DNA of 64,000 nucleotides from Cellulomonas sp. JH27-2 (GTDB lineage: Bacteria; Actinomycetota; Actinomycetes; Actinomycetales; Cellulomonadaceae): NCBI RefSeq assembly GCF_014837175.1, contig NZ_JACYFR010000003.1, positions 496,001 to 560,000 of the forward strand. Reading direction: 5' to 3'. Numbering within the stretch: the first letter of the stretch is position 1; each line of letters opens with the position of its first letter. Under the pieces are notes generated by a model. The model saw only the letters and a program-made list of their open reading frames with translations. It was not told the DNA's origin and ran no database searches. The translations under genes and the position numbers were made by a program. This document shows, one piece after another, positions 57,232 to 64,000 of the stretch.

Positions 57232-58876
57232 CGGAGTCCGTCCGGCCGCCATCACCCGCGGCCGCGTGCGCCGGCGACTTGTCGACGTCCTTCGACTCGG
57301 GATCGTCGTCGAGCGCGTCCTGCTCGTCCGGCGACGTCTTCTCCGACGCCGACTCGCGTGGGGCCGGAAGTCGGAGGTCCGTCGCTCGAGATTCGGTCGT
57401 CGCCGCGACCGCCAGCTCGTCGATCCCGTCGGGCGTGTCGCCCGCGTCTGCGAGGCTGGTCTGCACGGCGACGCTGGTCTCGCCGCTTCGTGTGCCGCGC
57501 CGGTGCCGCCGGAAGATCCGGTCACGCAGGCGCGGCTCACCGTAGCCGTAGAGGCGGTCGTGGCCGCGTTGACGCACGCCGTTGGCGACCAGGCCGATGA
57601 CGTTGACGCCGATGGCGTCGAGGGCGTTCAGCGTCTCGACGAGCTGGGCGCGCCGGACCTTGCGGCAACCGGCGACGACGATCGCCCCGTCGGTGCGCTT
57701 GGCCAGTACCGCCGCGTCCGTGAGGGACAGCACGGGAGGCGTGTCGATGATGACGAAGTCGTACTGCGACCGGGCGGTGACGAGAAACTTCTCCATCGCC
57801 TCCGAGTCGACGAGCTGGCTCGGGTTGGGCGGGATGGCACCCGCAGGGACGACCGCGAGGCTGTCGAGGCCCCAGGGGTGCGCGACATCCTCGATCGTGG
57901 CTTCGCCCACGAGGATGGTCGAGAGCCCGACGGCTCCTTCCAGACCGCACAGCCGGGCGACGGACGGTCGCCGCAGGTCGGCATCCACGAGAAGCACCCG
58001 CTTGCGCTTCTCCGCCATCGTCAGGGCGAGGCTGATCGCCGTCGTCGACTTGCCTTCTCCCGGCACGGAGGACGTGACGAGCACCGTGCTGACGGGCGCG
58101 GACGCGTTGACGAACTGGATGTTGGTTCGCAGGCGGCGGTACGCCTCGGCGAGCCCACCATGACGGTTCGCCAGGATGGCGCGGGGGCCGAGCTTGCGCA
58201 GTCGCCGGTCGTACGCGATCTGGCCGAGGACGGGACGCTCCGGCTGGCCGGGGAAGTCCTTGGCGCTGCGGAGCCGGGTGTCGAGCCGTGAGGCGAGCAG
58301 CGCGATCGCTGCGCCGAGTGCCACGCCGATCAGGGCGGGCTTCGCGATCCCCACCTTCTTCTTCGGGGAGTACGGGAAGCGGGCGGGTGCCGCCTGGGAG
58401 ACGATCGTCATGTTCACCGACGGGCCGCCGTTCGTCGTCGTCGGCGTCACCTGCCGCACGGTCTTGGAGAGCTGTGCGGCGACGGCGTTCGCGATATCGG
58501 CTGCCTGCTGCGGATCCGTGCTCGACGCACTGATCTCGATGATGACGACGTCGAGCAGCGCGTCGGCCTGGACGACGCCCGCGAGGGACTTCGCGTTCGT
58601 GTCGAGGCCGAGCTCGTCGATCACGGGGTCGAGCACCACTGGCATCGTGGCGAGCTGCGCGAACGACGCAACCAGGTTCTGGGTGTACGTCGAGCCCTGG
58701 ACGAGCTCCGCCACGGTGTCGCCACGGGTGAGCGACACGAACACCTTGCTCGTCGACCGGTACGTGGGGGTGACCTGCGAGACCTGGTGGTACCCCCATC
58801 CGGCCCCGACCAGCGCCAGAACGACGATGATGAACCACCGCTTGCGCAGTGCGACCACGAAGTCCTTCAGCTCCAT
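57218..58876 (-). CDS. Wzz-like chain-length protein fused to BY-kinase
   Basis: A 552-residue protein. AGGAG precedes the ATG. TM1 is at about 14-31 and TM2 at 177-196, framing an outer Wzz-type coil. The cytosolic kinase has Walker A SSVPGEGKST (269-278), Walker A' LLVDADLRRP (295-304) and Walker B FVIIDTPP (374-381). The tail (460-552) is acidic and Glu/Asp/Ser-rich. Unusually the tail has only two clustered tyrosines (Y443 and Y445, in LYGYGEP), not the long Tyr cluster of many BY-kinases. It would set chain length and control export. Confidence 0.92.
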   Translation of the reverse strand: MELKDFVVALRKRWFIIVVLALVGAGWGYHQVSQVTPTYRSTSKVFVSLTRGDTVAELVQGSTYTQNLVASFAQLATMPVVLDPVIDELGLDTNAKSLAGVVQADALLDVVIIEISASSTDPQQAADIANAVAAQLSKTVRQVTPTTTNGGPSVNMTIVSQAAPARFPYSPKKKVGIAKPALIGVALGAAIALLASRLDTRLRSAKDFPGQPERPVLGQIAYDRRLRKLGPRAILANRHGGLAEAYRRLRTNIQFVNASAPVSTVLVTSSVPGEGKSTTAISLALTMAEKRKRVLLVDADLRRPSVARLCGLEGAVGLSTILVGEATIEDVAHPWGLDSLAVVPAGAIPPNPSQLVDSEAMEKFLVTARSQYDFVIIDTPPVLSLTDAAVLAKRTDGAIVVAGCRKVRRAQLVETLNALDAIGVNVIGLVANGVRQRGHDRLYGYGEPRLRDRIFRRHRRGTRSGETSVAVQTSLADAGDTPDGIDELAVAATTESRATDLRLPAPRESASEKTSPDEQDALDDDPESKDVDKSPAHAAAGDGGRTDSGGEG

Positions 58877-59016
58877 GGTTCGCTCCTGTGGTCGGTGAGG
58901 GCTGGTGGCGGCCGTAGCGGCGGCAGGCGATCTCGGCATCGGGACTGTGCCGCACCAAGGATCCCATTGGAAACCGTCTTGGGGGAGTTCAGCACGATTT
59001 CTCCGCATCTAGTGGG

Positions 59017-59029
59017 CGATTTCACCCGG
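59017..59029 (-). promoter_or_regulatory. CGGGTGAAATCG element upstream of the kinase gene
   Basis: On the minus strand the sequence is CCGGGTGAAATCG, a 12-base match to 47618-47629. It overlaps the stop codon of the GT2 gene and lies about 140 nt upstream of the kinase ATG. This suggests an internal promoter within the leftward operon. Confidence 0.5.
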
Positions 59030-59948
59030 ATGCAGCAGGGCCTCCCGCATCATGCGGGGGACTCGGACGGAGTGCGATCGAGATGCCTGCGAGCGTTCCG
59101 CGGGCGACGGCTCCGAGCGTCGGGCCGGGGTGCCGCAGCTGTCGTCGGCCGCCTCGGAGAAGGACCGTGCGTGCGTACGGCAGAGCACCCCAGATCCATC
59201 GCCACCGGGCTCGGGGCGGAAGGTTGAGGCGCGCGAACAGCAGCCGGTTGCGGCAGTTGAAGTAGTAGTACTGAGGCGACTTGGCGCGGGACGAGGCGCC
59301 GGAGACCTGCGTCCCGCCGACGGCGTGGCGGCACTCGACGGCCTCCAGGACGTCGAGCCGTCCCCCCTCGCGATGCCACCGGATCGACAGGTCGACGTCC
59401 TCCCAGTACAGGAAGTAGGCGTCCGTGAAACCCCCGTGGCGTGCCCACGCGGCGGACGTGGTCGCCAGGCAGGCTCCAGAGAGCCAGGGCGTTGCAGTCG
59501 GGTTGCTGGATCGCGCCTGCGTGCGTCCCGTCCGCAGGTCGATCGTCGCGCCCGCGAACCAGGTCGTGCCGTCCGGGCGGACGACGCGCGGCGACGCGAG
59601 GCTCTCCGGGTTCGCCCGGACGTGGGCCGCAAGGGCGTCGGCCGCGGCGAGCTCGAGCTGCGCGTCCGGGTTCACGACGAGGACGACGTCGTGACCCGCT
59701 GCGACGGCGTGCTGGACGCCGACGTTGACGCCGGCCCCGAAACCGAGGTTGCTCGTCGGCTCGATCAGGTCCCACCCGTAGCGGGCCGCGAGCTCGCGCA
59801 GCGCTCGTCTCGCGTCGTCGGTCGACCGGTTGTCGACGACCACGACCCGCCAGGCTGACGGAACGACGAGCACGGGGTTGTCGCGGAGCATCGCGGGATC
59901 GCCGTAACTGACGACGACGACGCAACCCGTCGGCTGCTCGTCACCCAT
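59022..59948 (-). CDS. Glycosyltransferase family 2
   Basis: A 308-residue GT-A enzyme. WRVVVVDNRSTDDARRALREL and SNLGFGAGVNVGVQHAVAAGHDVVLVVNPDAQL hold the nucleotide and DxD-type (NPDAQ) motifs. LSGACLATTSAAWARHGGFTDAYFLYWEDVDLSIRWHREG has the ED base region. This is the rhamnosyltransferase-like group. A C-terminal amphipathic part (WRWIWGALPYARTVLL) may touch the membrane. It is first in the leftward run and divergent from the anchored Ser/Thr-rich protein gene. Confidence 0.92.
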   Translation of the reverse strand: MGDEQPTGCVVVVSYGDPAMLRDNPVLVVPSAWRVVVVDNRSTDDARRALRELAARYGWDLIEPTSNLGFGAGVNVGVQHAVAAGHDVVLVVNPDAQLELAAADALAAHVRANPESLASPRVVRPDGTTWFAGATIDLRTGRTQARSSNPTATPWLSGACLATTSAAWARHGGFTDAYFLYWEDVDLSIRWHREGGRLDVLEAVECRHAVGGTQVSGASSRAKSPQYYYFNCRNRLLFARLNLPPRARWRWIWGALPYARTVLLRGGRRQLRHPGPTLGAVARGTLAGISIALRPSPPHDAGGPAASG

Positions 59949-60078
59949 CGCATGCCCCCTCGGCTGCCAGTCGTCGCGTTTTCATCCGGCATCGGCCGGT
60001 GCCACAGGTAGGACGCAACCGTATGCTGGCGCAGCGTCACCAGGACCCGGGTGTCGGGGTGAGAAATGGGGTGAGCGC

Positions 60079-60816
60079 ATGTCGTCGAGTGGCGAGGCCG
60101 CACCGGCGCGCCGGTGGATCGTGGTCGCCGTGGTTGCCGCAGTCGTCGTCGTCGGTGCGATCGTCTTCCTTGCGACGCGAGGATCGTCGGGAGGCGGCGG
60201 TGCCGCCGCGACGACGAGCGCGAGTCGGACGCCCACGACGGGCATCGGCTCGGCGGCGGGGACCGCGACGTCCACGAGCACCGCGCCTTCGACCGTGCCC
60301 TCGACCGCGTCGCCGGGGGCGACGCCGAGTGGGTCACCGCGAGGCACGTCGACGGCCGAGGCCACCTCGGGAAGCTCGCCTCGCGCGACGGCTGCTCCGG
60401 GGGCTCGTCCGACGGACCCCCCCGTCGCGCTCAAGGCCACGGTCGAGCCGACCAAGGGCGTGACGGCTCGGCTCGCGAAGCTCGAGTCGGTGACCGGCGT
60501 CGCGGACCTGCCCGGTGAGGTGGGCGGCCCGGCGTTGCGCGTCACGGTCGAGGTCACGAATGCCACGGACGACGACGTCGACCTGACGGGCGCGGTCGTC
60601 GTGCTGTACCAGGGCGAGGATCGCGCCCCGGCCATCGAGCTCACGAAGCCCGGCGGCAGCCCCCTGCCCGCGTCGGTCGCCGCGGGGAAGAGCGTGACAG
60701 GCGTCTACGTCTTCAACGTCCCGGTCGCCGAGCGCAACCCCGTCGAGGTCGAGGTCGACCTCGCCGCCGAGGTGCCGGTCGTCGTGTTCCGCGGCGATGC
60801 TCGACCGATTGGGTGA
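60079..60816 (+). CDS. Membrane-anchored Ser/Thr-rich protein
   Basis: A 245-residue protein with one N-terminal anchor (RWIVVAVVAAVVVVGAIVFL, about residues 12-31). A Ser/Thr/Gly/Pro-rich low-complexity stretch (about 35-115) is a likely O-mannosylation or spacer region. The C-terminal ~130 residues form a beta-rich extracellular domain (LRVTVEVTNATDDDVDLTGAVVVLY) of the kind seen in DUF4352-like proteins. The ATG has GGGGTGAG before it as the ribosome binding site. Function unknown; probably acts at the cell surface. Confidence 0.75.
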   Translation: MSSSGEAAPARRWIVVAVVAAVVVVGAIVFLATRGSSGGGGAAATTSASRTPTTGIGSAAGTATSTSTAPSTVPSTASPGATPSGSPRGTSTAEATSGSSPRATAAPGARPTDPPVALKATVEPTKGVTARLAKLESVTGVADLPGEVGGPALRVTVEVTNATDDDVDLTGAVVVLYQGEDRAPAIELTKPGGSPLPASVAAGKSVTGVYVFNVPVAERNPVEVEVDLAAEVPVVVFRGDARPIG

Positions 60817-60894
60817 TATCCCCCCTCTCGCCCCGTTCGAGCACCGAGTTCACCCGCGACGCCCGGTCCGGAGTGTCCGGTATGCACCTAAAGT
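60811..60894 (+). promoter_or_regulatory. Control region of the LamG protein gene
   Basis: GGGTGATATC (60811-60820) overlaps the stop of the preceding gene. TTCACCCG is at 60849-60856, so the two elements face each other. TAAAGT (60889-60894) is a possible -10, 81 nt upstream of the ATG at 60976. Confidence 0.45.
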
Positions 60895-60975
60895 CTGTGC
60901 TTGCACCAGCGGCATCGCACGCGCCTCCCCTGACGCGAACCCCCGTCGCCGCGGCACAGAGAGCAGGAGCAGCAC

Positions 60976-63900
60976 ATGATGCGCACCCTTCGCACCGGGC
61001 GGGTCTGGGCGTTCGTCGCCGGCGCTGGACTGATGGTCGCCGCCGGTCTGGTCGCGGCTCCTGCCTCCGCGGACACCGCTCCTGCAGACCTGGCGGTGAC
61101 CAAGACCGTCAGCGCGGATGGTCTTCCCACCGCGCAGATCAACGGTGTCGTGTGGGACCAGGAGGTGGTCGGCAACACGGTGTTCGTCGCAGGTGACTTC
61201 ACGTCCGCGCGGCCCGCCGGCTCCGACCCGGGCGTCAACGAGGTGCCGCGCACCTACCTCATGTCCTACGACGTGACGACCGGCGTGATGACCTCCTGGG
61301 CACCGGTGCTCAACGCCCAGGTCAAGGAGCTCGCGCTCTCACCCGACAAGACGCGCCTGTACGCCGCCGGGCAGTTCACGACGATCAACGGGCAGACGCG
61401 GACGCGCCTGGCGGCGTTCGACACGTCCACGGGTGCACTCGTCTCGACGTTCAAGCCGAACATCAACGCGACCGTCAACACGGTGACGGCCTCCGCCACC
61501 GCCGTGGCCTTTGGAGGGACGTTCACCAACGTCAACGGGGCGGCCCGCACCAACATCGCCGCTGTCGACGTCGCCGGCGCCACGCTTCCCTTCGCGCCCA
61601 CGCCGGCAGGTGGTTCGGTGCAGGCCTCGGTGTTCGCACCCGACGGCCAGTCCGTCGTGTTCGGTGGGGCGTTCACGACGATGAACGGCTCGGGAAACCC
61701 GGGGTACGGGCTGGCCCGCCTGAGCCTCGCGACCGGTGCGCTGACCGCACTCCCCGTGAACACCCAGATCCGCAACGGTGGGGCGAACTCGGCGATCCTC
61801 AGCCTCGAGGCGGACGGTGACAACTTCTACGGCACGGGCTACCACTTCGGAACCGGCGGCAACGTCGAGGGCACGTTCGCGGCATCGTGGGCGTCGAGCA
61901 GCCTCGTCTGGGTCGAGGACTGCCACGGAGACACCTACTCCTCCTACCCGGTCGGCGACGTCATCTACTCCGCCAGCCACAAGCACTACTGCGGCAACTC
62001 CGGCGGGTTCCCCCAGACCGACCCGTGGTCCTTCCACCGCGCCACGGCACTGACCAAGACGGCGATGGGGACGAACACCGCGGACATCTACGGGTACCCC
62101 GACCACGCGGGTCAGGCGCGCCCGGACATCCTGTACTGGTACCCGGACATCAACACCGGCAGCTTCACGGGAAAGAACCAGGGCCCGTGGTCGGTGTCGG
62201 GCAGCGGAAAGTATGTCGTCTACGGCGGCGAGTTCACGCGCGTCAACAACGTCAAGCAGCAGGGACTCGTGCGGTTCGCCACGGCGGACGTCGCGCCCAA
62301 CTCGCTGACGCCGGTGCTCAAGAGCACGACCTGGCCGCTGGACGCCCGGTCCTACACAGCGGGGCAGGTGCGACTGAGCTGGGGCAGCAACTGGGACCGG
62401 GACAACCAGACGCTCACGTACAAGCTCTACCGCCAGAGCACGAACAACGCGCCCATCTACACGACGACGCTCACGACGCCGTTCTGGAAGCCCAAGTCCA
62501 TGTCGTTCACCGACACGGGACTGGCACCTGGTTCGACCACGAGGTATCGGGTCGCCGCGGTCGACTCCTTCGGGAACCAATCCCTCTCGGACTGGGTGAG
62601 CATCACTGTCAACAGCACCGACACTCTCTCCGCCTATGCGGGCAAGGTGCTCGACGACGGGGCGCTCGACTACTGGCGCCTCGGTGAGGCGAGCGGGCCC
62701 ACGGTCGCCGACTGGGCGGGTTCGAGCGACGCGACGGCCGGCTCGGGAGTGACGTTCAACCAGGCTGGTGCGATCGGTGGCGACTCCAACACCGCCGCGT
62801 CCTTCAACGGCTCCACCTCGGGCTTCGCCGCCACCTCCGACCTCATCGACGGCCCGCAGACGTTCGGCATCGAAGCATGGTTCAAGACCACCACCACCTC
62901 CGGCGGCAAGATCGTCGGGTTCGGCAACGCCAACACGGGCACCAGCTCGAGCTATGACCGCCACGTGTACATGAGCCCGAGCGGCCGCGTGAACTTCGGG
63001 GTCTACCCGGGATCGTCGCAGACCGTCACGTCCAGCAAGGCCTACAACGACGGTCAGTGGCACCAGGTCGTCGCCTCGCTGGGCAGCGACGGCATGAAGC
63101 TGTTCATCGACGGGAAGCGGGTGGCCCAGCGCGGCGACATCACCTCGGCGCAGCCGTACTCGGGCTACTGGCGGATCGGCGGGGACTCCCCGTGGGACGG
63201 CAACGCGTTCTTCAACGGGAGCATCGACGACGTCGCCATCTACGGCGGGCCGCTGACGGCGACCCAGGTCAACTCCCACTGGGTCGCGGCCGGCAACCCG
63301 TCCACCATCCCGACGGCCCCGGCCGACACATACGGCGCTGCCGTGTTCAACCTGTCGCCCGACCTCTACTGGCGCCTGGGCGAGTCCAGCGGGTCTGTGG
63401 CGGCCGACTCCGGACCGCTCGGCAGCACGGGGACGTACGTCAACGGCGTGACGAAGGGGACGAGTGGCGCCCTGAGCGGTGTCTCGAGCTCGGCAGCCAC
63501 CTTCGACGGGTCGAGCGGGCAGGTCGTCAGCACCGTGCAGGTGAACAACCCGACCACGTACTCCGAAGAGCTGTGGTTCAAGACGACCACGACGAACGGC
63601 GGCAAGCTCATCGGCTTCGGGGACTCCACGAGTGGCCTGTCGAACAACTACGACCGGCACGTGTACATGGAGAACGGCGGTCAGCTCACATTCGGCGTCT
63701 GGACGGGCCAGACCAACACCATCACGACGGCGGCGAGCTTCAACGACGGCGCATGGCACCACCTCGTCGCGACGCAGTCCAGCGAAGGCATGAAGCTCTA
63801 CGTCGACGGCACGCTGCGGGGGACGAACTCGCAACCGTCCGCGCAGTCATACAGCGGGTACTGGCGGGTCGGCGGCGACGTGACCTGGGGACCGCAGCCG

Positions 63901-64000
63901 TGGTTCGCCGGCTCGCTCGACGAAGTCGCCGTCTACTCGACGGCCCTGACCGCCGCTCAGGTGCAGCAGCACTACCAGCTGGGCACGGGAACGGTCCCCA
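60976..64000 (+). CDS. Large secreted beta-propeller, FnIII and LamG protein (3' end outside window)
   Basis: The frame is open for 1008 codons and runs off the window. AGGAG precedes two tandem ATGs. The signal peptide ends near APASA-D (residue about 33). Residues about 45-435 form a beta-propeller of DUF5122-type repeats (FVAGDFTS, YAAGQFTTINGQTRTRLAAFD, VAFGGTFTNVNGAARTNIAAVD, VVFGGAFTTMNGSG, YVVYGGEFTRVN). Two Cys (316 and 339) could bond. An FnIII domain follows at about 440-548. Two LamG-type domains start at DYWRLGE (565) and DLYWRLGE (796). It probably binds the surface glycan; this is inference. Confidence 0.88.
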   Translation, partial: MMRTLRTGRVWAFVAGAGLMVAAGLVAAPASADTAPADLAVTKTVSADGLPTAQINGVVWDQEVVGNTVFVAGDFTSARPAGSDPGVNEVPRTYLMSYDVTTGVMTSWAPVLNAQVKELALSPDKTRLYAAGQFTTINGQTRTRLAAFDTSTGALVSTFKPNINATVNTVTASATAVAFGGTFTNVNGAARTNIAAVDVAGATLPFAPTPAGGSVQASVFAPDGQSVVFGGAFTTMNGSGNPGYGLARLSLATGALTALPVNTQIRNGGANSAILSLEADGDNFYGTGYHFGTGGNVEGTFAASWASSSLVWVEDCHGDTYSSYPVGDVIYSASHKHYCGNSGGFPQTDPWSFHRATALTKTAMGTNTADIYGYPDHAGQARPDILYWYPDINTGSFTGKNQGPWSVSGSGKYVVYGGEFTRVNNVKQQGLVRFATADVAPNSLTPVLKSTTWPLDARSYTAGQVRLSWGSNWDRDNQTLTYKLYRQSTNNAPIYTTTLTTPFWKPKSMSFTDTGLAPGSTTRYRVAAVDSFGNQSLSDWVSITVNSTDTLSAYAGKVLDDGALDYWRLGEASGPTVADWAGSSDATAGSGVTFNQAGAIGGDSNTAASFNGSTSGFAATSDLIDGPQTFGIEAWFKTTTTSGGKIVGFGNANTGTSSSYDRHVYMSPSGRVNFGVYPGSSQTVTSSKAYNDGQWHQVVASLGSDGMKLFIDGKRVAQRGDITSAQPYSGYWRIGGDSPWDGNAFFNGSIDDVAIYGGPLTATQVNSHWVAAGNPSTIPTAPADTYGAAVFNLSPDLYWRLGESSGSVAADSGPLGSTGTYVNGVTKGTSGALSGVSSSAATFDGSSGQVVSTVQVNNPTTYSEELWFKTTTTNGGKLIGFGDSTSGLSNNYDRHVYMENGGQLTFGVWTGQTNTITTAASFNDGAWHHLVATQSSEGMKLYVDGTLRGTNSQPSAQSYSGYWRVGGDVTWGPQPWFAGSLDEVAVYSTALTAAQVQQHYQLGTGTVP

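Noticed and set aside
60057..60062. GGGTGA upstream of the anchored Ser/Thr-rich protein gene
   Set aside because: It is a single copy 12 nt from the ribosome binding site copy and lacks the AATC extension; left out of the core set.
61339..63834. Antisense open frame of about 830 codons opposite the LamG gene
   Set aside because: Repeats of RRDE/GVRV mirror the repeats of the genuine LamG frame, which has a signal peptide and known domains.

Overview
The window looks like chromosomal DNA of a high-GC actinomycete, most likely a Micrococcales member close to Cellulomonas (inference). Reasons: very strong G/C bias at third positions, many GTG starts, GTDA-type 4-nt overlaps, a GTP-dependent PEP carboxykinase, Rpf/DUF348/G5 wall hydrolases, an actinobacterial O-mannosyltransferase next to rsmI, a RamB-like regulator, and many -10 hexamers of the TAnnnT type placed so close to start codons that the mRNAs would be leaderless.

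Layout. 0-5.4 kb: a membrane protein, tRNA-Ala(CGC), an OsmC-like protein, then a leftward block of five genes with a type VII secretion flavour (PH-like membrane protein, small WXG-like helical protein, 484-aa effector-like protein, possible chaperone-like protein). 5.5-18.9 kb: GlsB-type membrane protein, bile-acid/sodium symporter family protein, GH20 hexosaminidase, protein O-mannosyltransferase, rsmI, an ABC exporter, nicotinamidase, a lipoprotein sugar dehydrogenase, an AbiEi/DUF559 protein flanked by two related palindromes, metG and tatD. 19-25.6 kb: twin DUF348-G5 muralytic proteins sharing a 22-bp upstream motif, then rsmA-ispE and an ABC-F ATPase. 25.6-29.2 kb: SCO4848-like protein, MarR and TetR regulators, tRNA-Gln(TTG), a polytopic membrane protein between two similar sequences, and an RNase H-like hypothetical. 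29.3-34.4 kb: a frameshifted FdhF/YdeP-type molybdopterin oxidoreductase with fdhD, a YefM-YoeB toxin-antitoxin pair and a Fic protein. 34.4-44.8 kb: a MetE-like barrel protein, a large hypothetical protein, ramB-like regulator divergent from pckG, a succinate-semialdehyde dehydrogenase, glmU-prs. 44.9-47.6 kb: acyltransferase, L25/Ctc and pth.

47.7-64 kb is a surface-polysaccharide locus: a polyprenyl-phosphate sugar transferase, two soluble glycosyltransferases, a CDP-alcohol phosphotransferase, a secreted beta-helix protein with a Pro-Thr linker, a flippase, a GT-C membrane glycosyltransferase, a fused chain-length/BY-kinase protein, a GT2 glycosyltransferase, an anchored Ser/Thr-rich protein and a large beta-propeller-FnIII-LamG protein that runs off the end. 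Several of its transcription units carry copies of a GGGTGA(A/G) element, and one also has a textbook CRP-type palindrome, suggesting shared control of this locus.

The least ordinary items are the palindromes flanking the DUF559 gene, the shared element in the polysaccharide locus, the type VII-like block without secretion machinery, and the duplicated Rpf-type promoters with very different leader lengths. No stretch over 300 bp lacks a proposed gene or RNA. No insertion sequence, CRISPR array or rRNA was seen.
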